A stretch of 64,000 nucleotides of DNA from Paraphysomonas bandaiensis (taxonomy: Eukaryota; Chrysophyceae): contig CBFFRP010000066.1 in the NCBI GenBank assembly GCA_965644295.1, positions 1-64,000 of the forward strand, written 5' to 3'. This document shows, in pieces, positions 20,231-34,100 of this stretch (the first letter of the stretch is position 1; each line of letters begins with the position of its first letter). Under the pieces are notes generated by a model. That model was not told the DNA's origin and made no database searches. It saw only the letters and a list, made by a program, of their open reading frames with translations. Position numbers and translations under genes: made by a program.

Positions 20231-22915
20231 TTCTCCCCTCCAATACTAATAGGCATTCTGCTTGCTTGCGTCATCTTCAATAACCTCGAGACATACACTC
20301 TCCGCTTTTCTACAGGTCACGGGAACCCACTTGTCACGCTCATTTTGTCGATAATGAGGCATAAACCTTTACAATAGCTCTCCCGCATAGTAATGAAGCT
20401 TGCTATACGAACTCACAGTTAATAATGGCTCAAACCATCCCTATCTGCTTCTTGGAGTTCCAAAACGCTGTTCATATACCAGTGCCTGCCAATACTTCAA
20501 TGTTCTGTTCGACGTCACACTTTAGTCAGCCGCATAGCATTTGCGATTACTACTCAATCACAACTTCACTGCAATCAAGTCAGAGTTATCATCACGACTA
20601 AGATTCGTGTCCTCACAGGGAGTGTTGCCTGGAGTGACACTTCTTTATTGGCATGCTCCATTTCTAATAGGCTTCTGAGGAATGTTTTTTTGGACAAGAC
20701 GATGAAAAACGACGCTTTTGTTCCCGTTAGCAGGAAGGGCATCCCAGTAGAGCTCATAGAACTCCCATACATACACTCGTATCCAGAATATACTCCAGAG
20801 CGCAAGTAAAAATCCCTTGCCTGACAATCCTGGAGTTTTACTTGCGCTCTGGAGCTGGAGGAAGATTTTACTCCCTTGCCTGACGATCCTGCAGAGTGTT
20901 CGATCATGGAAGGCCGCAGTCCTGATCCCTTCTATCAGATATTGCATGCTCTTACTTGTCCAGATACACTGGATGAAATGATTCGTTACTAATATTCGCC
21001 GCAAGAGAATGGATACTTTAAACGAGCAGCACCATGTGGCAGCTCGAACTGGAGACATCACGGTATCATGACCAGCTCACTTCTTCCTGCATCGTTTTGT
21101 TTCTACTTGTAATATTTTTTGCTATCTGTTCCTTAGTCTTAGTTTGTTCCATTTTTACCATTAACTAACATTCGATACTTAGTAACACTTACTTCGACAC
21201 GTAGTAACCTTTCGACACTTAGTAACACTTACTTCTATTCACACTTAGTAACAACTTATATTATCATGTAATATACACAGTAGTCAACAAAATATCAATT
21301 AACTAAGATGTGATGGCTACTGTAGCAATGAAACTGAATATTATATATTGATCATACAAGATAGTGACGATGTAAGATCGTACGAGAAATGGTTGGTCGT
21401 AGAGATAACATGAAATTGATGAATGAGAAGAGATATTGATTATAATTTTATAATAAGATTAATGAGTGAATACACGTCCAGTCAACATACACATACACGA
21501 TGGCTACTGTAGCAATGAAACTGAATATTATATATTGATCATACAAGATAGTGACGATGTAAGATCGTACGAGAAATGGTTGGTCGTAGAGATAACATGA
21601 AATTGATGAATGAGAAGAGATATTGATTATAATTTTATAATAAGATTAATGAGTGAATACACGTCCAGTCAACTTAGTAACACTTACTTCTACTCACACT
21701 TAGTAACAACTTATATTATCATGTAATATACAGTAGTCAACAAAATATCAATTAATTACTTAGTTAATCATCCAATTGTGTCATAACTTGACATAGTAGC
21801 GGATGGTAGTTGAAAACAACTGCTGAAGCGTGACCATTGGAATGTAACTGGACAGATGAGCAGGAGTCCATACATACGACTTGTAGGGCGGGAGGAACGA
21901 TCAGTAATACTGCTGTGTACAGTAGAAACATACATAGGAAATAAAATCAGTACTATTTACTATTTTAAGGCGAATTTACATAAAAAAACGAAGAAGAAAC
22001 GTTGCTAGAGACTAGAGGACATACTTGGATCCATCAGATATGGTAGAATTACAGCTTTTAATTGCTTCAACAGCAAAACTCAACATCAAGTAAGAAATTG
22101 TAATTAATAATCTGAAATCTGAGCCCTAACCCTAATATGGAAGGAATTAGTAAAAAATATTTTAAATAATACTTTTTACATTGTTGTTAATATCTTCATA
22201 GTTACTTATTGTGCATAGTTATACCCTTTTCCAACCATCATCAAAAATTTCACCAGGTTTTATACATTTCACCAGGTTTTGGTATTACCTCGACTTCTAG
22301 TTGACTTCTAGTTGACTGCTAGTTATACATGTATCGCAATTTAAAAGATTTCACATCTATTTTACCTCTATGGGACTAGATAGTCATAGCATAAAGGTTA
22401 TTGTGATCACTGTTGTTTCGTCTCACTGCATTCTACATTGAGTGGGAGTATTAGAATATGGATCTTATTCTAGTATATTCAGTATATATGTCACTTGAAG
22501 ACAATGTAGGAAAATACAGTAAAATATAGTGATGTACAAATGCTGTGATGATATTGAGAAACTGAAATAGTTTGATCTTTTAAGATATGTTTAGTAACGA
22601 GAGGTTCGCATATGTAGGATATTATGCGTGGAACAAAATGAGTTTGTGTTGTTTATCACAGCTTCGTGTAAACGATATTAATAAATCTATCTAGTCTTAC
22701 GACAAATTCTCTGTGATCTACTGAACAATATCTTATGAGCAATATCCAACACGCTGGTGGAAATAAAACTCGGTGTTTTTATTTCGTTGTATACTTCAGG
22801 TTTTGATTCTTTTGGCGGTGCGGGTGGTTGACGATGCATTTTTTTATTATAATCAACATAATTTTTAGATGGTTAAATTTCCAACCACATTTTTTTCTTG
22901 GTATTATTAAAAGAC
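20231..22915. other. Repeat-rich region without a supported gene
   Basis: Overlapping ORFs at 20575-21061 on the minus strand and a short plus-strand ORF (about 20827-20990, with EDFTPLPDDPAECSIMEGRS) are contradictory and unsupported. A 28-bp motif containing TTGCCTGAC(A/G)ATCCT is duplicated around 20815-20895. From 21.18 to 21.76 kb it holds family A copies and CACTTAGTAACACTTACTTC units. From 21.8 to 22.9 kb it is AT-rich with no clear feature. Confidence 0.45.
21211..21757 (+). repeat. Nested repeat array: two family A copies between two flanking repeats
   Basis: Two nearly identical 180-bp family A units (21313-21494 and 21498-21675) lie in tandem. They are bracketed by two direct copies of an about 82-bp sequence beginning ACTTAGTAACACTTACTTC (21219-21301 and 21674-21756). 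The order flank-A-A-flank resembles an insertion into a tandem repeat or an element with long direct repeats. Confidence 0.85.
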
Positions 22916-23487
22916 ATGTCCGATAAACTCGATATCGAACAAATCGGAGCTCCCATCGAAGAAAACACTCTGGAAAATCAAACCCCTCTTACTAAACCTA
23001 AAAAAACGAAGTGATGCACAGATGAAAGCATCTGAAAAAGTTCACGAAAAGAGAATGGCATCTATCAAAGAAAATCAACAACCAAAAAAGAAAAAGGTTA
23101 AAACACCTATGGTCTCTACTAAGTTATTACCGCAAGAGGAAGAAGCAGGCGATAGTGATGATAATCCATTTATAGTTGTTTAAAGAAAACGTGTTACACG
23201 TAAACCAAAAACTCGAATCATAGTAGAGGAATCAGATAGTGAAGAAGAAGAGGAAGAATCTATCGATGATGATTACGAAGATGACGAATACGAACACTAT
23301 AAACGAGGGCCTAAGCGACAAACAAACCACAGAGCAAGAGTCTGAAATGAGCGATTTCAAACATGCAGTATGCATTTGCATCAACTCGACGTTATCTCAC
23401 GCTTCTGTTATGCGAGACTTATCAACTTTCAAATCTGAAACCACAGTATTTTCAAGTTTTCAAAATTTAAATGAAAGCGCGAATTAA
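22916..23487 (+). pseudogene. Frameshifted ORF for a Lys-rich then acidic protein
   Basis: Starts at ATG 22916 (MSDKLDIEQIGAPIEEN). After a Lys-rich stretch the frame ends at TGA about 23014; a one-base shift restores SDAQMKASEKVHEKRM. An in-frame TAA at 23181 interrupts before RKRVTRKPKTRI and a long Glu/Asp run. A further shift leads into QTTEQESEMSDFKHAV and ends near 23487. Several disruptions with one consistent composition argue for a decayed gene, perhaps of a mobile element. No family is recognised. A single short intron could remove the first break but not all. Confidence 0.45.
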
Positions 23488-23560
23488 TTATTGCGATAAT
23501 TTGTGATTGTCATACTCAAATATCGAACAACTGGCACTCATAACGCACAAGACTATATCA

Positions 23561-24326
23561 TCACAAATACTTATCTTCCAAGGCTTCGTACTTCTCATAA
23601 TCAGTTCCGTACTCCCAGGGAATATAACCATCATCACCGCTTCTCTTAGCCTTGTTCTTCTCAGCTTTCATGGACTTGTGCTTGCCTTTGTTGACCAGAT
23701 CCACCGCTTGAATTTTTGTTTTTTGTAGTTTCTATAATATTTACAAGTGAGAAAAAAGTTGAGCAAATTGCATAGAAATATACCGAGATTTCAGCAGATA
23801 GAGTAGTTAAGCTCTCTGCGGAAAGTTTTTCTCCATTTCTTTTTAGGATCTCAGAGAGGAAAGCAGTAAGACAGAACGATGTGGAATTCGCCAATTTATT
23901 GGCTACTGTGATACCGAAGTTGACGTGATCTTCTCTATTTCTAAGAGATATTCCAGCCACCCCAGAAGACACTGATCGCTTGGCAGCAGTAGGGTTTCCA
24001 CCCGGGTTGAATAGTTCAGCAGCAATGTCAGCATCTGCCTCTTCGACCTGCTTCCTCTCCCGTATTCTGCGCTCCTCTTCAGTTTCATTTTCCTGCTGAG
24101 CAATCTTTAACTGGTTCTCCAATTTAGCTGCCTCAAGTCTCTCTTTTTTCTTTTGTGCTTCTATTTGAGCGGGTGTGGGTTTAGCTGCTGCAGCTGCTGC
24201 CTCAGCTGCTCTCTTTTGCTCAATGAGTGTCTCATCCTCCTCCTCCTCATTATCAAAATTGGCGTTTGAGGGAAGCTTTGGGACTGCATAAGTATCAGGA
24301 TCTTCATCATCCCAAGAGTCAGCCAT
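23561..24326 (-). CDS. eIF3j: Translation initiation factor eIF3 subunit J
   Basis: Exon 1 24326-23784 and exon 2 23731-23561, with a 52-nt GT-AG intron, give 237 residues, the usual size. It starts MADSWDDEDPDTYAVPK, the hallmark acidic N-terminus of eIF3j. A Glu-rich coil (NEEEEDETLIEQKRAAEAA) and charged helices (KKKERLEAAKLENQLK) follow. The spliced C-terminus contains VNKGKHKSMKAEKNKAKRSG and ends GYIPWEYGTDYEKYEALEDK, which fits the family's C-terminal region that acts at the ribosomal decoding centre. It is loosely associated with eIF3 on the 40S subunit in the cytoplasm. Reading past the donor gives a false hydrophobic end, so the intron is needed. Confidence 0.92.
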
Positions 24327-25173
24327 TTTTTTAATACAATGTCTTTAAATTTATTGAGTTATGTTATGTATGTATAGCAGACCCTAACCATAACCCCGAA
24401 GGTCCTAAGTCCGTTTTTGGGATTGAGGAGTGGGATTAAGGACTGGGTTAATAATTGCGCCTTGCTCACCCCTAAAATCCTTTTGTCCTAAATATTCCAT
24501 ATTTGGGGATTTTTTGGGGAAATTTAAAATGGCCTACAAATCAATATACAGTACATAGTGCATCAGTATATACAAAGCATTGCATACCCACAGAGCTTAA
24601 AAAAGGGATTTTCATAAAAAGATAGGAAAATGTGGTATGTTGTACTGTTGTCACGTATCGACAGTCAGCATCATTTTTTTCGGAAATATATTGAAGCAAA
24701 TATACTCTATATTACTGAAATAAAAGTACGGCTGGAATATAGATAATTGTTGTCTCAATATTAGAGGCATCTTTGAACAAAAATATACAAAGGATGTTGA
24801 TACGTCATGGCGCCAACAGCATAAGAAAAAAAAAAACTTCGTCTTCTAAAGTGGCCGAAGAAGTACAGCTAAAAAGTGAATGCGGCTTGAAAGGGTGGGA
24901 TATGTTCTGTTTGAAAAACCTGACGCACATACTATCAAACTTACCTCCCATTGACCCTCGTAGATGAGATCAATGTACAGTACAACTATAAGGCATACAG
25001 CATACCACACACCCAACCTGAGGATGGAATGGGCTACTAGTAATATGTAGGTAGGTATGGATGACTGATAGTGTACATCATACCTTATAGAACACACAAA
25101 TAGGAGATGAAGTAAGTCATTTCATTTCATTGTGGGATAACATGCATCGAGAGGTCAACTGGAGTGTTACCGC
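24327..25173. other. Intergenic, with a MITE copy
   Basis: No gene is seen. It contains MITE family B copy 1 at 24653-24805. Short ORFs at 24.77-25.1 kb overlap the MITE and both strands and are not credible. Confidence 0.5.
24653..24805 (+). mobile_element. MITE family B, copy 1 (153 bp, complete)
   Basis: Starts ACGTATCGACAGTC and ends GGATGTTGATACGT, imperfect terminal inverted repeats of about 14 bp. The core includes TTGAAGCAAATATACTCTAT and CTCAATATTAGAGGCATC. Same length as copy 4. Confidence 0.85.
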
Positions 25174-28100
25174 ATGTTGCATGTGTTCATATTTGGAGGT
25201 TTGATAGCATCAACTCTCGTATATTTTATTACATGCTCTCATGTGTGCATATACATATACATACATATGAATCCATCCATTCGCTGTGTATGTCTGCTTA
25301 TCAGTTTATTTAACTCTCGTATCGTAACACTCACAATTGCCTCAGTTGTCTCTCAAGAGTCAGCGCTATGTGACTTCATTCAGGCGACTGATGTTACCTC
25401 CATATGGTCTGAGTGGACCTGTGAGGATGTGGGGAATAAATGCACTTTCACTGGAATAACTTGTTCAGGATCCAACATAACCAGAGTGAGCTTATATGAT
25501 GATGGGATATCAGGATTTCTCCCGTCCTCTATCGGTAATATGACTGCATTGACATATTTGAGCATTGGTTCCAACTCTCTCAACGGTACTCTCCCCTCAT
25601 CATTGGGTCAGATGACTGCATTGACATATCTGCATATTGCTGACAACTCTCTCAGCGGTGCTCTGCCCTCATCATTGGGTCAGCTTATTTCTCTTGTTGA
25701 GCTCCGTCTATATGACAATTCCTTAATGGGTTCTCTCCCGTCATCATTGGGTGATATGACTGCATTGACATATCTGCATATTGCTGACAACTCTCTCAAC
25801 GGTACTCTGCCCTCATCATTAGGTCAGATGACTTCTCTTGTTCATCTCAGTCTATATGGCAATTCCTTTATGGGTTCTCTGCCGTCATCTTTGGGTGATA
25901 TGACTGCATTAACATATTTGAATATTAAGTACAACTCTCTCATCAGTAGTCTGCCGTCATCATTGGGTCAGCTTACTTCTCTTCGTTATCTCGGTCTACA
26001 TGTCAATTCCTTAACGGGTACTCTCCCGTCATCTATCGGTGAGATGACTGCATTGACATATTTGAATATTCACTCCAACTCTCTCTTCGGTACTCTACCC
26101 TCATCATTGGGTCAGCTGACTTCTCTTGGTTCTCTCTATCTACGATACAATTCCTTTACGGGTCCTCTCCCTGACTCTTTTTCCAGTCTCACCAAATTAG
26201 ATATTCTAAGTGGTGAGGACAATATGTTCACAGGTGTCTACCCTACCGAGCTATGCACAATGACTAAATTATCAACATTCTACCTCACCCAAACCGCTTA
26301 CCATGAATGCTTGAGGCCCACGTCCGCACCGACTCCTTTCCCCTCAGGACAACCATCTAGCACCCCTACAGGGCAGCCATCGGGTGAACCAACAGGACAG
26401 CCTTCAGGTCAACCATCTCCGGTTCCCACTGGGCGTCCATCATGTCAACCCACAGGTGAGCCATCTGGGATCCCAACAGCACAGCCATCAGGTGAGCCAT
26501 CTGGGATCCCCACTGGACAGCCATCATGGCAACCAACAGCACAGCCATCAGTGGAGCCATCTGGGATCCCAACAGCACAGCCATCATGTCAACCCACAGG
26601 TGAGCCATCTGGGATCCCCACTGGACAGCCATCATGTCAACCAACAGCACAGCCATCATGTCAACCCACAGGTGAGCCATCTGGGATCCCCACTGGGCAG
26701 CCATCATGTCAACCAACAGCACAACCATCAGGGGGGCCATCTGGGATCCCTACCGCACAACCATCTGCTGAGCCATCTGGGATCCCAACAGGACAGCCTT
26801 CATATCAACCCACAGGTGAGCCATCTGGGATCCCCACTGGGCAGCCATCAAGTGAGCCATCTGGAATCCCTACAGGACAGCCATCATGTCAACCAACAGC
26901 ACAACCATCAGGGGGGCCATCTGGGATCCCTACCGCACAACCATCTGCTGAGCCATCTGGGATCCCTACAGGACAGCCTTCATATCAACCCACAGGTGAG
27001 CCATCTGGGATCCCCACTGGGCAGCCATCAAGTGAGCCATCTGGAATCCCTACAGGACAGCCATCATGTCAACCAACAGCACAACCATCAGGGGGGCCAT
27101 CTGGGATCCCTACCGCACAACCATCTGCTGAGCCATCTGGGATCCCTACAGGACAGCCTTCATATCAACCCACAGGTGAGCCATCTGGAATCCCTACAGC
27201 ACAGCCTTCATGTCAACCATCTCCGGTTCCCACTGGGCGTCCATCATGTCAACCCACAGGTGAGCCATCTGGGATCCCCACTGGACAGCCATCATGGCAA
27301 CCAACAGCACAGCCATCAGTGGAGCCATCTGGGATCCCAACAGCACAGCCATCATGTCAACCCACAGGTGAGCCATCTGGGATCCCCACTGGACAGTTAT
27401 CATGTCAACCAACAGCACAACCATCGGGGGGGCCATCTGGGATCCCTACCGCACAGCCATCTGCTGAGCCAGCTGGGATCCCAACAGCACAGCCATCATG
27501 TCAACCCACAGGTGAGCCATCTGGGATCCCCACTGGGCAGCCATCATGTCAACCAACAGCACAACCATCAGGGGGGCCATCTGGGATCCCTACCGCACAA
27601 CCATCTGCTGAGCCCTCTGGGATCCCAACAGGACAGCCTTCATATCAACCCACAGGTGAGCCATCTGGGATCCCTACAGCACAGTCATCAAGTGACCCAT
27701 CTGGAATCCCTACAGGACAGCCATCATGTCAACCAACAGCACAACCATCAGGGGGGCCATCTGGGATCCCTACCGCACAACCATCTGCTGAGCCATCTGG
27801 GATCCCTACAGGGCAGCCTTCATGTCAACCATCTCCGGTTCCCACTGGGCGTCCATCATGTCAACCCACAGGTGAGCCATCTGGGATCCCCACTGGACAG
27901 TTATCATGGCAACCAACAGCACAACCATAAGGGGGGCCATCTATTGAATTACACCCTCTATTGTGTCACGCAAAACGACGACCTGTTAGCTACCTCGTAT
28001 GAAGAAATGCTCTCGAATGCAGTCGTTTGGGAAACTCTCTGTTGTAAGAACATATTTGTGGATTTGAATATGCTTGTGCTGCAAGAATATAGTGTGGGCT

Positions 28101-31100
28101 GGAATATGGTTGCAGTAACCTTTTCGGCAGCTCCGTCATCCGGCAGTGATATGTGGATATCTGCTGAGGTGTCAAATAGCAGTGGTTCGTACACTGCATC
28201 CCCCTTTCTGGATAACACTGTGACTGTTACACATTCTTCATGGTCGAAGACACATTTCTTCACTGTCGCCAACTGTGCACCGGGACTGTACACACTGCAG
28301 GTGACTATGATGGATTTTGCAGTGCAGCAGGAGTATGATGTGATCTTCCGAAGTGGACAGTCGTTCACTGTAGAACCCTCTGCAGTAGAACCCAGCACCC
28401 CGCGTTTAACGTCAGCGCAATTCTTGAAGAGTGGTGAGTCGGCTGTCCTGAAATTTGATTCACCTACGGACAAGGCGCAATATTCCTCATATTTCAAGTG
28501 CTCCCGTCTCCTGGATTTAGCTGGGGCCTCATCGTCGGACTGCCTCTGGACCTCTGCCACCACACTTACTGTGTATTTCAAAGGGCCTCTTCTTCCTGAA
28601 GTGGGTGATAGTGTGGTGCTGCTGCAGGGTCAAGTGAGAGCTCAATGCACCTCCACATCATCCGAGTGCACTGGCTGGGCTACTGTGAACAGAACAGAGA
28701 TGGTTTTAGCTGCCCCCTACGACCCCATCTCACCCACGCTCGTTGTGACATACCCAAAGGTCTCCGGTCCCTGTGACAGCCCTGTGATCGATATTACTGC
28801 CTCCTCTGGTTCGGGTGGTCGACCATGGAAGCACTTTAACATCACTGTGACCAGTGTTAGTGATACTGTCCATAGAGTTCAGAAATGGCTTACAGGGAAT
28901 TACGTGATTAGCCCACCACCTGCAATGCCCGCCCAACTATTTCAAGGTGGTTATAGGTACATCTTTGAGCTATGGCTGTGCAATTTTCTCAGTGAATGCA
29001 GCTCTGCCATAGCTATCATAAAAACAGTCAATGATATTCTGCCGCATGTTTCTATGGTGGGACAACTCTCTCGACAGATATTCACTTACACTCCTCTGGC
29101 ACTGCAGTCAAATGCTTTTCTAACTGAATGCGACGGTTCTGCATCGTATTCCAACTTAATATATGATTGGAAAATATTCGAGGGTGAAATGGAGCACTCT
29201 GAGTTAGTATCATTGTCGAGTGACCCGAGAAAGTTTAAGTTACCACCTTATTCTTTGAATGTAAGTTCTGTTTATGAAATAAAGTTATCTGTGACAAGCT
29301 CTCTGTCGGGGCTGTCGTCGTCAGCACTGGTATACGTGTCAGTAGTTCAGTCCGATATTGTGGCAATCATTGAGGGAGGATCACAGCAATCATTGCGAAT
29401 CGGCGGGAGTGTGTTATTGGATGCATCTGGCAGTTATGATAAAAACATTCCACCCGAATTACGCCCTCCAGCTGAGAGCAGTGGGTTTGAATTCCGTTGG
29501 ACTTGTATGCAGTTGTTTCCAGCTCTCCGTCTGCGGTGTGATGATTTGAATATACAATCGAACAGTATCACAACTCCACATTTACTACATATATTCACTA
29601 CGAATAAGACAAAGGAGCACTCGGAGTATTCGATAAGTGTGGAGGTGCTTAGTGTTGCTGACGGCAGGCACGCAGAGAGCTCAGTGGTTGTGCGGGTGAC
29701 TGAAGCATTGGCTCCGATTGTGTCTATAAGGAGGAGCGGAGCAGCGAAAGGTGTCAACCCTGCGTCTTCTCTAGTTTTGCTGGGAACAGTGCATTTAAAT
29801 ATAGCTCAATCAGCAATTTGGACTATCAACGAGCCGTCTGTTGCTCTGGCTTCTATTACATCTACCGCGACGTATGTATCACTAGCGAAAGGGCTACAGT
29901 CCGTCAATTTGGTTGTTAGTGCCGGGTCTATTCCTGGTCGGTCGGTTCCCTATGTGTTTTCACTTACCTGTGGCTCGTCCACAGCATCATTGACAGTTAT
30001 TTTTAATACTCCTCCTCAACCTGGTCAACTTTCAGTGTTCCCTCCCTCAGGTATAGCGTGGGATACAGTCTTTACACTCATTGCGGAGTCTTGGACTGAT
30101 GAAGACTTGCCATTGTCCTATGTAATGGGTTATGTGGAGGATGGCCGCTATCCGATTGTGAGAAGTCGGTTGGAGACGTCGTATGCCAGCTCCACATTTC
30201 CACCTGGGGACAGTATGAATGGATACATACTGTTGTGTTATGTTCGTGTGATGGATAGTTCGGATGCAGTTTCTTGGTTGCAGACGTCGGTTGTGATTCG
30301 TTCCAATACAGCCCTCTCGGCAACATTAGCTAGCGAGATGTTTCGATTGGAACTAGAATCGAGCGGAAACAATATTGAGTTGACGAAGCAAATCCTCTCA
30401 TTGTCCAGTTCTTATCTGAATACCAAGAACTGCACCTCAGCACCCAACTGTACCACTCTGAACCGTCACGAGTGTTTTAGTGTTGATCATACATGTGGAT
30501 CATGCTTGGCTGGGTATGTGGGAGAAGAGGGTGCATCTAACCATGGTTGTGTACCTGAAAATGATTTGTTGACACCTTCTCCTGGTGTGGTTTGTGGCAC
30601 TGACTATGACTGCAGTGTATGGGAGTACTGTAAGATTACGGAGTCACCCTCCGTTTGTGATTATCGTCGGCAGACATGCACCGGTAACTGCTCGCGTCGA
30701 GGCACTTGCATACTTCAGGACAGTGACAGCGGAGCTGCTGTATCCGAGTGTCTATTGATTGACTCTTCATGTGAGGCGAAGTGTCTATGTGATGAAGGAT
30801 TCAGTGGCTTGTTTTGTGAGTATACAGCTGAGGAGGCGAGAATACGCACTAATATGAGAGAAGCCAATCTCAATGAGTTAGATGGTGTCACTAGAGTGGA
30901 TGATCCAACTGTGGAGTCGATGTTGGAGTGGCAACAACTTTTAGTAACACTTACGACACAATCGAGTGAACTATCTGAAGTGGGGGTAGAGCATGGTCTC
31001 AATATTGCTGACGTGATTTTAAGCAACACTACACTGCAAACGGTGGACATATATGAGGCGTATAGTGACACTCTGACAGCAGTAGATAGCATTGCCACTG

Positions 31101-34100
31101 TGTCAATGAATATTTTGTCACCTTCATTGGACTCGTCGAATACCACTCACCCTCACCGCAGCCTCCTTAACGAGAGCTCATTCATCGCGTCCCGAGTTTC
31201 GTCCACGCTGGACATGTATGGGTCAGGTGTAAGAAGATCTCTGATTGAGGGCCAACGCGGGAATCGGATTTTACGGAAGTCATTTCAACAAATCACAGAA
31301 GTTTTTTCCTCTTCAGTTAATAGTGAAGATATTTCAATGACAGTACCACAGTCATTTGCAAAGACATCAGCTGGATTACTGCCCTCGTCTCTCCAATTTC
31401 TTAGAAACAGTACACGGCACCCCTCACGGAGTTTGAAGGTTTCATTGAGTAGTATTCGGTCGAAGCTTTATGGCAATGTGAATTACAATTCGGATGTGTT
31501 GCAAATGGCTATTGATGGCTCGATATACACCAACGACTCTTTCAAGATAATTATACAAAATAATTATCCTATCTACTACGGCCGAGTACACGCCAGCAAT
31601 AATACCACTTTAAACGTGACTTGTGATCATGATGTGTACAGTACTCACATAATACCCTGTCACCCGTCAGCTGTGAACGTCACTTGTAATGGCACAGCCG
31701 CAAAAGTACGGCTACGTTGCCCGGATGTTTTCTCTGAACCTCATTGCCGTGTCTTGTCTACCAGAGGGAACTTCAACTGCACAGTTGACTCCTATACTTC
31801 GTGGAACACCACATGCTTGTGTCGGCTCACTTCATCAGGATATCACTTTGGAGGTAATGGACTGTCATCGTATGATGCAAACCTTTCTCCCTCTCAGCGA
31901 CGCGTGGACGGAACAGGGAAAGAGCAGGCGATTCTGCGAGAGTCGGGGTATGTAGAGCTCGTGAGCACATCAGAGTACGTTGCTGGCGACTTTTCTGCAA
32001 CAGTTGTTTTGGCTCAGGAGTTCGATTCACCTGAGGACTTGCAAGCAGTACTGTTGGTTGTATCGTTGTTCGGGACAATTTGGGGCATGGGATTCCTTGC
32101 TATGTGTTACCTGTTTGGAGCGTCAGCGTATGGTTCCAAAAGTGAGAAATTAAAACAGTGTGCGACGACCCCGAGTCTTGACCATAGTGCTTCCCAAAAT
32201 GCAATTACCGCGGATTCTATGAAAATGCGACTTCATTCATATGTAAAGGAGGTTTTCCCGGCAGTTTACAACGCAGAATCGCCGTGGAGTCGATTGTGGA
32301 GAGAGCTGAAGAGCCACCATCGTTACATAGCTTTAGTTCTCTCGAAGGACTATACAAATACAGTGAACCACAGAATTCGAGTGTTGCTGCACCTGTTAAC
32401 GACACTTTCTATGCTGATGTTTTTCCTAGCGTTGTTGTACGACTTTGAGGTAGTAGCATTAATTATTATCACCCAACTATATTTACAGTATATTGTTTTT
32501 CGTCTCGCTAATGAGTTCATATAGTATCCAGAAGACAATGGAAAGTGTGAGGCTCATACCACTGCCTCACAGTGCGCAACTGAGAAGTCGATGCTAGATT
32601 CATCCCAGAGAGTGTGTCAGTGGGTTGAAGATGACGACACGATAGCGGGATATTCGTGTGTATTTGTTAGCCCTGAGGTTACTCTGAAGGTACATAAACT
32701 CCCTTTTCCATCTTAGCATCGGTCTTTACATCTCGTCTGTATGTGTTCATTAGGCTATCATGATTGCCTCTGTTATATGCTCCATCTTCAGCATGTTCGG
32801 AAATGCAATTGTCGACTTTATATTCGACATTCTAGCTGCTCCCACTGCATGTTGCTCTAGGCAAAATGCTGCTGAGCTAAGAAATGGTCAGATTCAACGG
32901 CGTGTGTCTCAATTTGGCAGACGAGTTTCAGCCATAACTACAAATATATCTGATCAATTTAGGAGTAGTGTGGGGAGGAAGAGAAAAACGTCGTCTTTCA
33001 TAACGATTGAATCCACACGTCACCTGCCATATTCTTGTATTGCTGCCCAGCAGTTGGCGTTATCTTCGCTTGGCAGTATCGTCGCAGAAGTAAATCCATC
33101 GTTACAAACCATTGAACGTCGTTCCAGTCGTAGTCAGCGCTTAAGCAGAAATACGGATGCACCCCACCCACATTCGAGTAGTTTCCAGTCCTATTACGAC
33201 CGCTGCCCCGTTAGCCAGCGAACTGAGGGAGTGGATAAAGTTGCAGCAATTCCGTCTACTGTTCTGTCCATCTCAACGGATGATTTATATACGGACCTGT
33301 GCAGCGATATTGCGGAGCAAATGAGATACTTAAGAACCGCTAGACAAAAGGATGCATTTATGATGGCCTGGTGGTATGTATAATGTTGTGTTCTTTATTT
33401 TGTTGCGTTCAATGTGTTTCTTGCAGCTTAGGAAGTAATGATCAATTTAAGCCAGAGTATGCGAGTATTATTGAGAAAACATTGAAGGAACACCTTGCGT
33501 TTGTAAAGAAGGAAGTGGCTCTCAAGCGGAATAAATTGAATCAAATAGAAGACATACATATTGGTCTGGAACTGCTCCATATGTTTGTGCTGGATGTCCT
33601 CGGTAGAGGTAAAAATTGTTCATATGTTGCACATGCGATATTGTAATCTGCACCACAAAATATACTTACCTACTTGGTGTATGTAGCTTCACCGGCAGCC
33701 CAAATATTTGAAACAAAATCAGAGGAAGAGTGAGTTGACTATGATACACTAGTGAACCATTGCTGATATCTCGTATTTGTTGTGTTGTATTTTTGCAGAT
33801 TTCGCCACACCTACGTTGTTTCAAAGTTTGTAAAAGGCATAATGTGGGCTTTGGTTGTGCTGTTGAATCTCTGCTTTATTTTTTACTCCATGTTGCGAGG
33901 TTTGCAAAGAGGACTCGAGTGGCAGATGGTGTTTCTTTTTGCATGCATTCTGCAATTTCTATTTGAGATTTTGCTGTATGAGTCGTCTGAAGTCGCCATA
34001 ATTCATTTTGTCATTCCAAGTTTAGTCCGGTATGAAGTTATGGCTGCTCAAACTGCACTCTACAATGCAATTGAAAGTATCAGTAGTAGGTCAGAAGAAA

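Noticed and set aside
20575-21061. Two minus ORFs of 110 and 138 codons and a plus ORF
   Set aside because: They overlap in different frames across a duplicated segment, with no motif and no consistent splice join.
26384-27989. Start of a 2,046-codon ORF rich in His, Gln and Leu
   Set aside because: Over the minisatellite this is the out-of-frame reading of the Pro-Ser-Gly repeat. Only the part after the acceptor at 27989 is real coding sequence.
27958-28581. 207-codon minus-strand ORF
   Set aside because: It is the complement of the strongly supported plus-strand receptor exon.
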